From: Bacillota bacterium
Lineage (GTDB): Bacteria > Bacillota_A > Clostridia > Peptostreptococcales > Anaerovoracaceae
Assembly (NCBI GenBank): GCA_017437925.1
Contig: JAFRWQ010000130.1
Location: forward strand, 1 to 6,380
Direction of reading: 5' to 3'
DNA: 6,380 bases
The number at the start of each line of letters is the position of its first letter. Position 1 is the first letter of the stretch. Made by a program: the position numbers and the translations under genes. The notes under the pieces were generated by a model that ran no database searches, was not told the origin of the DNA, and saw only the letters and a program-made list of their open reading frames with translations. Shown one piece after another: positions 1 to 5,822 of this stretch.

Positions 1-15
1 AAAAGGAGGCGCGCC

Positions 16-47
16 AAAAAGGCCCTTCCCGCGGGCGGAAAAGCCTT
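16..47 (-). terminator. Probable intrinsic terminator after dprA
   Basis: Read on the minus strand, the bases right after (and including the last base of) the dprA stop fold into a stem of about 9-11 pairs. The left arm is AAGGCTTTTCC and the right arm GGAAGGGCCTT, with two G-T pairs in the middle and a loop of about 7 bases. A run of five T follows. This fits a Rho-independent terminator for the yraN-comM-dprA transcript. The T run is short and is followed by a GC-rich palindrome (GGCGCGCC, 8-15), so efficiency is uncertain. Confidence 0.65.
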
Positions 48-1171
48 CAGCAGGCGAAGTAGGCCTCGCTTTCGCAGCGGACCAGCCCCTTCAGCTCCAT
101 GGCCATAAGGAGGGTCCGCAGCATGACCGGGCTCTCGTCCAGCTTTGACGCTAGGTATTCGCAGCCGGCTCCGGGATTCTCGATCACCAGAGCCAGCAGG
201 CGCTTTTCAAGAGGGGACAAGGCCTCGGCCTCTTTCCTCGCCCTCATAGCCTTAAGCCCCAGGCTCTCTTCAAGGCCGTCAAGAGTAAAGACCGGATAGG
301 CCCCGTCGGCTATGAGCTTGTTGACGCCCACGCTGTTGGGCTGGTTTATGTTGCCCGGGACCGCGTAGACGTCCCTTCCCTGCTCTGCGGCAAGGCCCGC
401 CGTGATCATGGAACCGCTCTTAAGGGCCCCCTCGATCACTATCACGGCAGAAGAAAGGCCGCTGATTATGCGATTCCTCTCCGGGAAATTGCAGGCTCTG
501 CCCCACTCGCCGGGCACATATTCGCTGAGCAGCAGGCCTTCAGAGGCTATCCTTTTATACAGTTCTCCGTTGGACCTGGGAAAGCACACGTCAACTCCGG
601 TGCCCAGCACCGCTATGGTCTTTCCCCCGCCCTCAAGGCAGCCCTTATGGCCCCAGGAATCTATGCCCTCCGCCATGCCGCTGACCAGAGTGACCCCGGC
701 GGAGCCTATCCTTTTCCCTATCTCAAGGGCTGCTCAGCGGCCGTAGGGGGACGAACGGCGGGTCCCGACGACGGCGGCGCAGGGGGTGTTCATGAGGCCG
801 GTATCTCCTATGGCGTACAAAAGCGAAGGAGGATCCGGGATCCGGGCAAGGCTCTCAGGATAGTCAGAGGAGCCCCATATAACGGTCTTTATGCCTTTCA
901 GACGGCAGGTCTTAAGGATCTCCATGGGAAGGGCAAGATCCTTGGAATTCAGCCTTTTCAGGGCTCCTTCGGTGACCTTGGACAGCTCCTTTCTTCTGCA
1001 GCAGACCTCTTTTATGAGGCCGCTTTCGGCTTTGTATATCTCTTCTGCGCCGCCCAGTTCTTCAAGAAGCGCCCTCCTCTGAAACGCGGAAAGCGCCCTT
1101 ATCGAAGAGAACCATACGGAGCACAGAGTCCGCATCTCATCATCGTTCTTTTCGGTTTTGATCTCGGTCAA
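47..1171 (-). pseudogene. dprA: DNA processing protein DprA, interrupted by one in-frame TGA
   Basis: DprA (Smf) binds single-stranded DNA in the cytoplasm and loads RecA on it during natural transformation. The frame runs 374 codons from a TTG start, with a TGA at codon 146. Codons 1-145 carry the helical N-terminal domain (about 25-75) and the start of the Rossmann-like domain, ending in VVGTRRSSPYGR. The same frame resumes at once with AALEIGKRIG and keeps the family motifs: SGMAEGID (about 164-171), VLGTGVD, NFPERNRIISGLS (about 228-240), SGSMITA, EQGRDVYAVPG and GVNKLI. A C-terminal winged-helix domain lies at about 318-372. Nothing else looks decayed. Full length is normal for the family. 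The first in-frame ATG after the stop (674-676) has no visible ribosome binding site, so efficient restart is unlikely. The gene lies 28 bases after comM, in a yraN-comM-dprA order common in bacteria. Identification as DprA is certain; whether it is a true pseudogene, a base-call error or a readthrough gene is open. Confidence 0.9.
734..736 (-). other. In-frame TGA inside dprA (codon 146)
   Basis: Minus-strand codons here read TAC GGC CGC TGA GCA GCC CTT GAG. The frame before and after the TGA is identical, so this is a nonsense codon and not a frameshift. TGG (Trp) and CGA (Arg) are each one base away; from memory, Trp or a basic residue is common at this point in clostridial DprA proteins. 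TGA is the normal terminator of comM, thiI, the desulfurase (TGA TAA in tandem) and dprA itself, which argues against a reassigned genetic code. Confidence 0.9.
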
Positions 1172-1176
1172 ATCAT

Positions 1177-1183
1177 CCTCCTT
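1177..1183 (-). promoter_or_regulatory. Ribosome binding site of dprA, supports TTG start
   Basis: AAGGAGG on the minus strand lies 5 bases before the TTG at 1169-1171. The ATG just upstream (1174-1176) is in another frame and meets a stop after two codons. The next in-frame ATG (1133-1135) would cut 12 residues and has no comparable site. The TTG is therefore the best start. Confidence 0.75.
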
Positions 1184-1199
1184 GCGTTGGCAAAGGTCC

Positions 1200-2729
1200 T
1201 CAGCTGAAGTATTTTTCGGGTATCCTGTAGCTCAAAGCCTCGAGCAGGTGTTCGGGCCTTATGTTTTCGCTCCCTTCTATATCCGCCGCGGTCCTGGCGA
1301 CCCTGAGCACCCTGTGGTAGGATCTGGCGGAAAGATTCAGTCTGGCATAGGCCAGCTTCATGATCTCGCCGCACTCGGCGTCCAGGGCGCAGTACTTTCT
1401 GATCTGGTCGGGGCTGAGCCTGCCGTTCCTGCAGAGCTCCTTTCCCTTAAAGCGCTCCCTTTGGACCGCCTCGGCCCTTTCCACCCCGGCCCTTAAGGCC
1501 GCGCTGTCGACCGGCGACGCCCCTCCCCCTATATCCAGCTGCTCGTAGACTATCCTCTCCATGACAACGTGTATGTCTATGCGGTCAAGAAGCGGCCCCG
1601 AGACCCGGCTCGCGTAGCGCTTCCTGTCGCTTTCCGAGCAGCTGCACTTTTTCACCGGGTCCCCGTACCAGCCGCAGCGGCAGGGATTCATGGCCGCCAC
1701 CAGCATGAAATCGCTGGGATAGACGCATCTTTCGCTGACCCTTATGATCGAGACCTCGCCCTCCTCCATGGGCTGGCGCAGGTTGTCCAGAGTATGGGCC
1801 GAAAACTCGGGAAGCTCGTCCAAAAACAGGACCCCGCAGTGGGCGAGGGAGATCTCCCCCGGTCTGGGCCAGCTTCCCCCTCCCACAAGGGAAGCGGGAG
1901 ACAGGCTGTGGTGGGGAGCCCTGAAGGGCCTTTCGGTCACCATGGACCTGCCTGCTTTAAGCTCCCCAGCCACGCTGTATATCCTGGTCACGTCCAGCAT
2001 CTCGTCGTAGCTCATGGGAGGCATTATGCCGGGTATCCTCTTGCCGACCATCGATTTTCCGATGCCGGGAGGCCCTATCATGAGCAGGCCGTGCCGGCCC
2101 GCCGCTGCCAGCTGGGCAGCCCTTTTCACAGCCTCCTGCCCCCTTATATCCCTGAAATCCGGGACGCTTCGCCCTTCCGACGCAGGAACGCTGCCGTCTG
2201 CCGTGATCTCGGGCAGGGTCTTAAAGCCGCTCAGATGGTCAGCCGCCTCGCTGAGGCTTTCCACCGCGGTTATGACGGCTCCTTTGACGAGCCTTGCCTC
2301 GGCCAGGTTCTCCGCCGGGACCAGAAAGCGGCCTACGCCCTGCTTTTTAAGTCCCGTCATCATGGGAAGAAGGCCTTCGACTCCCCTGACCCCTCCGTCC
2401 AGGCTCAGCTCCCCGAAGCAGGCCGGAATATCCCCCTGCAGGGCCAGCTGGCCTGTGCACATGAGAAGGCCCAGGGCTATGGCCAGATCGTAGTGGCTGC
2501 CCTTCTTGCGCCTCCCCGCGGGCATCAGGTTCACGGTTATGCGGCAGGGCGGAAAGCTGTAGCCGCAGTTCATAACAGCCGAGCGTATCCTGTCCCTGGC
2601 CTCCTTTATGGACTGGTTGGCCAGGCCCACCACCGTAAAATTGGGCAGGCCGCTCTCCGAATCCAGCTCTACCCTGCTGATCTCTGCTTCAAGGCCGTAA
2701 AGGCTTGCCGTTAACACGTTTGCGTACAT
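1200..2729 (-). CDS. comM: ComM/YifB-family AAA+ ATPase (Mg-chelatase-like)
   Basis: A 509-residue protein matching the usual length of ComM (YifB), a cytoplasmic hexameric AAA+ helicase. In Gram-negative species it promotes branch migration when transformed DNA recombines. Residues 1 to about 165 form the N-terminal domain with a Lon-protease-like fold (LPNFTVVGLANQSIKEARDR, NLMPAGRRKKGSHYDLAIA). The ATPase core has Walker A GPPGIGKS (219-226), the family motif RPFRAPHHS (267-275), Walker B VLFLDELPEF (300-309) and SGPLLDRIDIHV (377-388). Four cysteines, C350, C352, C362 and C364, form a CxC-x9-CxC group that could bind metal, as the NPCxCG region does in relatives. The C-terminal LSARSYHRVLRVARTAADI (466-484) is the Mg-chelatase sensor-2 region. 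The ATG start has GAGGAA 5 bases upstream. It follows yraN by 83 bases and precedes dprA by 28, so all three are probably co-transcribed. All key residues are present. Its role in a Gram-positive host is inferred from the family. Confidence 0.95.
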   Translation of the reverse strand: MYANVLTASLYGLEAEISRVELDSESGLPNFTVVGLANQSIKEARDRIRSAVMNCGYSFPPCRITVNLMPAGRRKKGSHYDLAIALGLLMCTGQLALQGDIPACFGELSLDGGVRGVEGLLPMMTGLKKQGVGRFLVPAENLAEARLVKGAVITAVESLSEAADHLSGFKTLPEITADGSVPASEGRSVPDFRDIRGQEAVKRAAQLAAAGRHGLLMIGPPGIGKSMVGKRIPGIMPPMSYDEMLDVTRIYSVAGELKAGRSMVTERPFRAPHHSLSPASLVGGGSWPRPGEISLAHCGVLFLDELPEFSAHTLDNLRQPMEEGEVSIIRVSERCVYPSDFMLVAAMNPCRCGWYGDPVKKCSCSESDRKRYASRVSGPLLDRIDIHVVMERIVYEQLDIGGGASPVDSAALRAGVERAEAVQRERFKGKELCRNGRLSPDQIRKYCALDAECGEIMKLAYARLNLSARSYHRVLRVARTAADIEGSENIRPEHLLEALSYRIPEKYFS

Positions 2730-2777
2730 ACATATTCCTCGTTTCGTTATTTGAAAGAAGGTCCTCGGGTCAAAGAC

Positions 2778-2794
2778 CGGGGATCGCTTCCCCG
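2778..2794 (-). other. Small hairpin between yraN and comM
   Basis: Minus-strand CGGGGA-AGCGA-TCCCCG gives a perfect 6-bp stem with a 5-base loop in the 83-base gap between yraN and comM. It is followed by GTCTTTGACC, with no proper T tract, so it is not a convincing terminator. It could modestly affect mRNA stability or read-through, or be chance. I saw no promoter in the gap. Confidence 0.3.
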
Positions 2795-2812
2795 AAGATA
2801 TCCCAAAAGAAC

Positions 2813-3175
2813 CTAAAAAGCGTTTTCAAGATGCCTGAGCAGAGCTCCTTCTTCGACCGCTCTTATCTCTATTACGTCCATTCTTGGCTGAAAGCGCGAA
2901 AACTCGGGCCTTCTCAGCATAAAGACCTGAGCCGAAGCCCTGAGCTTTCTCTGCTTTTCGGCGTTGACCGCTTCCCTTGGAAAGCCGAAATCGGCGCGGC
3001 TCCGGGTCTTGACCTCGATGAAGGCCAGTACGCCGTCCTTTGCCGCGATCATGTCGATCTCCCCGAAGCGGCAGCGGTAGTTCCTCGCGACTATCCTCCA
3101 GCCCTTCCTCTCAAGGTAGGAGCAGGCCGCGTCCTCTCCTTTTCTTCCCACGGTCTTCTTTTTATTCTCTGCCAT
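2813..3175 (-). CDS. yraN: YraN family protein (UPF0102, nuclease-like fold)
   Basis: A 120-residue protein of the YraN/UPF0102 family, small proteins with a restriction-endonuclease-like (PD-(D/E)XK) fold and no settled function. Visible marks are the opening GRKGEDAACSYLERKG (10-25), RNYRCRFGEIDMI (31-43) and FIEVKTRSRADFG (52-64). The E39/D41 and E54-x-K56 residues match the expected metal-binding and catalytic pattern. PRMDVIEI (97-104) corresponds to the conserved RFDvv strand of the family. The frame stays open 45 codons upstream, but I chose the ATG at 3173-3175. It has GAGAGGG six bases before it, it gives the normal family length, and the likely promoter lies inside the open extension. 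The gene is first in a probable operon with comM and dprA. That context suggests a DNA-processing job, which is inference. It ends in TAG. Confidence 0.93.
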   Translation of the reverse strand: MAENKKKTVGRKGEDAACSYLERKGWRIVARNYRCRFGEIDMIAAKDGVLAFIEVKTRSRADFGFPREAVNAEKQRKLRASAQVFMLRRPEFSRFQPRMDVIEIRAVEEGALLRHLENAF

Positions 3176-3181
3176 TTGCCG

Positions 3182-3188
3182 CCCTCTC
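3182..3188 (-). promoter_or_regulatory. Ribosome binding site of yraN
   Basis: GAGAGGG on the minus strand sits 6 bases before the ATG at 3173-3175. This supports the short 120-residue YraN over the open extension upstream. Confidence 0.65.
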
Positions 3189-3206
3189 GTGCCATAATTT
3201 ACCTGT

Positions 3207-3235
3207 ATGATAACACGACTGCCAGCATTTGTAAA
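3207..3235 (-). promoter_or_regulatory. Sigma-70-type promoter for yraN-comM-dprA
   Basis: On the minus strand, TTTACA (-35, 3230-3235) is separated by exactly 17 bases from TATCAT (-10, 3207-3212). Each box differs from consensus at one position. A TGn extended -10 (3213-3215) precedes the -10 box, and the bases upstream of the -35 are AT-rich. Transcription would start near 3199-3200, about 25 bases before the yraN ATG. It lies just downstream of the thiI terminator, as expected for a new transcription unit. Confidence 0.75.
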
Positions 3236-3241
3236 TACAAA
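3228..3241. promoter_or_regulatory. Palindrome over the -35 box, possible operator
   Basis: TTTGTA-TT-TACAAA on the minus strand is a perfect inverted repeat with 6-base arms and a 2-base centre. It covers the whole -35 box of the yraN promoter. A dimeric repressor bound here would block RNA polymerase. No specific regulator is recognised: it is the inverse of the TACA-NN-TGTA cop/bla-type box. AT-rich palindromes of this size do occur by chance. Confidence 0.3.
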
Positions 3242-3258
3242 ATTTGACATTCGGGCAT

Positions 3259-3287
3259 AAAAAAATCCCCGCCCGTAAGGGGCGGGG
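3259..3287 (-). terminator. Strong intrinsic terminator after thiI
   Basis: On the minus strand CCCCGCCC (3280-3287) and GGGCGGGG (3267-3274) form a perfect 8-bp all-GC stem with a 5-base loop (CTTAC). It is followed by A and then seven T (3259-3265). This is a textbook Rho-independent terminator, lying 37 bases after the thiI stop. It separates the rny/nifS/thiI group from the yraN unit. The plus strand lacks a T run after the stem, so it should act in one direction. Confidence 0.92.
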
Positions 3288-3323
3288 AAGCGCGGATCTT
3301 TATTTTTCAACGGTTCTTAAGAC

Positions 3324-4541
3324 TCAGAACTCCTTGCCGTAGACCACGTCCACCTCCTGAGAGGCCACCGCGGCCTCCACCAGAGCGTCGACGTTGAGCC
3401 TGGATTCGGAGGCCAGTATGCGTTCAAGCCTCGGCCTGGTCACCGGGTGCTTGGGCAGGAATACGGTGCAGCAGTCCTCATAGGGCTGGATCGATACTTC
3501 GTAGGTACCTATGCGGCGGGCTATGTCTATGATCTCGGTCTTGTCCATGGCGATGAGGGGCCTCATGACGGGCATGCTCACCGCGTTGTCGGTGACCACC
3601 AGGGATTCGGCGGTCTGGCTGGCCACCTGGCCCAGGCTCTCGCCGGTGATGAGCATCATGCTCTCCTCCTGCGCGGCGACCTTTTCCGCTATCCTCATCA
3701 TGAAGCGGCGGACCAGTATGGTGGTCTCGTCCTCGGGGCAATGCTCCACGATCTGCTCCTGTATGGGCAGCAGATTGATGCTGTGTATCCTGATGCGGCC
3801 GCAGTAGCAGGCCAGTATCGAGGCCAGCTCCTTTACCTTCTCATATGCCCTCTCCGAGGTGTAGGGGAAGGAGTGGAAGTGGACCGCGTCTATGTACATG
3901 CCCCTGTGGGACATGAGGAAGGCGGCGACCGGGGAATCTATGCCGCCCGAGAGCAGCACCAGGCCCTTGCCGTTGGTCCCTAGGGGAAGTCCCCCGAAGC
4001 CGCTGAGCTTGGTCTCGTAGACGTAGGCCCTGCCCCTTCTCACATTGACGAATATGGTGGCGTCGGGCTCGTGGACGTCGACCTTGAGAACCTTGCAGCC
4101 CTTGAGCACCGCGGCTCCCATGCGCCTTGCGATCTGGGGCGACTCGATGGGAAACATCTTGTCCGCCCTCCTGGCGTCTATCTTGAAGGTCTTTATGTTC
4201 CTTTCCTCTATGAGGCCCATTGCGAAGGCCGCGGCGGCGGAGCCGGTCTCGGAAAGAGCGGCCTCGGCGTCCAAACCCTCGAAGTTCACCTCTACGGCGG
4301 GGCTGATGGACTCGACCCCGAAGACCCTGCCCACGTTTTTGAGCACCTCCTTGGAGTCGGCATCGAGGGGAGTCCTGACGAAGATCAGGCCGTCCACCCT
4401 CTCCACCTTTATGTCCTCCACGCCCGAGAGCATCTTTTTTATGCGCTGGACCAGCATCCTCTCAAAGAACGATTTGTTCTGGCCCTTGAGGGCGGTCTCG
4501 CCGCAGCGCACTATGTATATCTTTTCACTTTCGTTGATCAT
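3324..4541 (-). CDS. thiI: tRNA 4-thiouridine synthetase ThiI, no rhodanese domain
   Basis: ThiI adenylates U8 of tRNA and inserts sulfur to make 4-thiouridine. In some bacteria it also carries sulfur to the ThiS carrier for the thiamine thiazole ring. The 405-residue protein shows an N-terminal ferredoxin-like region (VRCGETALKGQNKSFFE, 11-27), a THUMP RNA-binding domain (about 60-165) and a PP-loop ATPase domain with SGGIDSP (198-204). GESLGQVASQT (300-310) and YEDCCTVFLPKHPVTRP (354-370, C357 and C358) follow. It stops there without the C-terminal rhodanese domain of the E. coli enzyme, so sulfur must come directly from a desulfurase, as in Bacillus subtilis. The gene just upstream encodes one. 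The frame is open 46 codons further upstream into the desulfurase gene, but the ATG at 4539-4541 gives the standard family N-terminus. Its ribosome binding site is weak (GGGAAAAGA, poorly spaced). TGA stop, then a strong terminator. Confidence 0.95.
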   Translation of the reverse strand: MINESEKIYIVRCGETALKGQNKSFFERMLVQRIKKMLSGVEDIKVERVDGLIFVRTPLDADSKEVLKNVGRVFGVESISPAVEVNFEGLDAEAALSETGSAAAAFAMGLIEERNIKTFKIDARRADKMFPIESPQIARRMGAAVLKGCKVLKVDVHEPDATIFVNVRRGRAYVYETKLSGFGGLPLGTNGKGLVLLSGGIDSPVAAFLMSHRGMYIDAVHFHSFPYTSERAYEKVKELASILACYCGRIRIHSINLLPIQEQIVEHCPEDETTILVRRFMMRIAEKVAAQEESMMLITGESLGQVASQTAESLVVTDNAVSMPVMRPLIAMDKTEIIDIARRIGTYEVSIQPYEDCCTVFLPKHPVTRPRLERILASESRLNVDALVEAAVASQEVDVVYGKEF

Positions 4542-4590
4542 TTTTAATATTCTTTTCCCAATCCGGTATGCTTGAAAGAACCGGTCCTTA

Positions 4591-5751
4591 TCAATTTCTG
4601 CGCCTGAAGGCGGCCCTGAGCCTCCTCTGGGAGGCGGCCTCCTCTTTAAGGCACTGCAGCACGTATTCCATCTCTTCAACGGTGTTGTTCCCCGAGAAGC
4701 TGAAGCGCACCGCGCCTTCTATCCTCTCCTTTGAAAGGCCCATGGCTGAAAGCACGTGGCTTCCTTTGCTGTGGGATGAGCAGGCGGAGCCTGTCGAGAC
4801 GCATATGCCCTTCATGTCGAGGCTGTGGAGCATCACCTCGCCCCGGCAGCCCAAGAAGCTCACGTTGAGCACCGAAGGACAGGCGTCCTCCGACCCGTTG
4901 AAGCAAACGTCGCTTATCTCGGCCGCTATTCCCTCCTTAAGGTGATCGCGGGCGGCAGCCATGCGTATGAGCCTCTCTTCCCTTTCGCTGATGAGGAGCT
5001 CCGCCGCCTTGCCGAGCCCCGCGATGCCGGGCATGTTCTCTGTGCCCGAGCGGAAGCCGCTCTCCTGGCCCCCTCCGTGGATGAAGGGGGGAAGGTGCAG
5101 GTCCTTTCTCACGTAAAGGGCTCCTATGCCCTTGGGCCCGTGGACCTTGTGGCCCGAGACGCTGATGAGATCGGCTCCGAGAGACTCCGCGGCGCACTCT
5201 TCCTTTCCCCAGCCCTGGACCGCGTCGCAGTGAAGCACGGCCCCGCTTTTCGCTTCGCTCATGATCTTCTTCATGAGCTTAACGGGCATTACAGCTCCGA
5301 TCTCGTTGTTCACCTGCATGACCGAGACCAGTATGGTGTCCGAGGTCAATGCCTCCTTAAAGGCTTCGATGTCGACGACTCCCTCTCCGTTTACCGGAAG
5401 GATCACAACGTCGGCGCCCTGAGTCTTAAGCCATTTAAAGCATTCCAGCACGGCGGGATGCTCCACCGAGGTGGTGATGACCCTTCTGCCCTGCTTTTTT
5501 CTGCTCTCCCATACGCCCTTGATCGCGGTGTTGTCGCTTTCGGTTCCTCCCGAGGTGAAAAATATCTCTTCGGGGGACGCCCCAAGGCTTTTTGCGACCC
5601 ACGCCCTCGAGCTCTTCACCAGCTTTTCGGCCTCAAGGCCCAGCCTGTAAAGGGACGAGGGATTGCCGAAGCCCTGGGTCAGGGTATTCATCATCGCCTC
5701 GGCGACCAGGGGATGAGGCTTTGTGGTGGCGCTGTTGTCAAGATATATCAA
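4591..5751 (-). CDS. nifS: Cysteine desulfurase, NifS/IscS family, probable ThiI partner
   Basis: A 386-residue PLP-dependent class V aminotransferase-fold enzyme that removes sulfur from L-cysteine and holds it as a persulfide. Seen are YLDNSATT (3-10), the PLP-stacking histidine H98 in SVEHPA, NNEIG (148-152), the Schiff-base lysine K202 in SGHKVHGPKG, GGGQESGFRSGTENMPG (226-242) and the catalytic cysteine C324 in STGSACSSHS. All catalytic residues are present. Lying 49 bases before a ThiI that lacks rhodanese, it is likely the dedicated sulfur donor, like B. subtilis NifZ; a role in Fe-S clusters cannot be excluded. The start is TTG (5749-5751), giving the standard N-terminus, with a good ribosome binding site 7 bases upstream. 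The C-terminus is strongly basic (SQRRLRAAFRRRN), which could help contact tRNA or ThiI (inference). It ends in tandem TGA TAA. The gene symbol marks the family only. Confidence 0.93.
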   Translation of the reverse strand: MIYLDNSATTKPHPLVAEAMMNTLTQGFGNPSSLYRLGLEAEKLVKSSRAWVAKSLGASPEEIFFTSGGTESDNTAIKGVWESRKKQGRRVITTSVEHPAVLECFKWLKTQGADVVILPVNGEGVVDIEAFKEALTSDTILVSVMQVNNEIGAVMPVKLMKKIMSEAKSGAVLHCDAVQGWGKEECAAESLGADLISVSGHKVHGPKGIGALYVRKDLHLPPFIHGGGQESGFRSGTENMPGIAGLGKAAELLISEREERLIRMAAARDHLKEGIAAEISDVCFNGSEDACPSVLNVSFLGCRGEVMLHSLDMKGICVSTGSACSSHSKGSHVLSAMGLSKERIEGAVRFSFSGNNTVEEMEYVLQCLKEEAASQRRLRAAFRRRN

Positions 5752-5758
5752 TTATATG

Positions 5759-5765
5759 TCCTCTC
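5759..5765 (-). promoter_or_regulatory. Ribosome binding site of the desulfurase, supports TTG start
   Basis: GAGAGGA on the minus strand lies 7 bases before the TTG at 5749-5751. No in-frame ATG exists close by, and the residues after the TTG (MIYLDNSATT) are the normal start of this family. The TTG is therefore the start. Confidence 0.75.
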
Positions 5766-5771
5766 ATACCG

Positions 5772-5795
5772 CGGACCCGCATTGCTGCGGGTCCG
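5772..5795 (-). other. Perfect 10-bp hairpin with GCAA tetraloop before nifS
   Basis: Minus-strand CGGACCCGCA-GCAA-TGCGGGTCCG is a perfect 10-bp stem closed by a GCAA (GNRA) tetraloop, in the 71-base gap between the rny stop and the desulfurase start. No T run follows, so it is not a standard intrinsic terminator. The desulfurase ribosome binding site begins 6 bases downstream. Possible roles are a 3' stabiliser of rny mRNA, a processing site, partial termination, or control of nifS translation. I saw no convincing promoter in the gap. Confidence 0.7.
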
Positions 5796-5822
5796 TCAAA
5801 AACCATATATTCAGCAGGCTTT

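Noticed and set aside
8..15. GGCGCGCC palindrome near the window edge
   Set aside because: A single 8-base GC palindrome in GC-rich DNA is not evidence of a feature or of a cloning join.
734..760. Frameshift in dprA
   Set aside because: The start of the downstream part (674-676) is exactly 20 codons after the TGA in the same frame, and the intervening codons are DprA-like; no shift is needed.
47..1171. Global reassignment of TGA to Trp or Gly, as in some bacteria
   Set aside because: TGA terminates four genes at their expected ends, including a TGA TAA tandem, and TGG is used for Trp.
1569..2714. Long plus-strand open frame (381 codons) opposite comM
   Set aside because: It mirrors comM, which has every family motif. 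It has no recognisable protein features and is a by-product of codon bias in GC-rich DNA.
3176..3310. Upstream extension of yraN by 45 codons
   Set aside because: It would run through the promoter and into the thiI terminator. The ATG at 3173-3175 has a ribosome binding site and gives the family length.
4564..4585. CCGGT...ACCGG inverted repeat between nifS and thiI
   Set aside because: It is only 5 bp with a 12-base loop and no T run; consistent with chance.
4542..4679. Upstream extension of thiI by 46 codons
   Set aside because: It overlaps the end of the desulfurase and precedes the standard ThiI N-terminus; it has no family similarity that I can see.
5751..5756. TATAAT just before the nifS start
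   Set aside because: It overlaps the start codon and has no -35 box at the right distance (the hairpin occupies that place).
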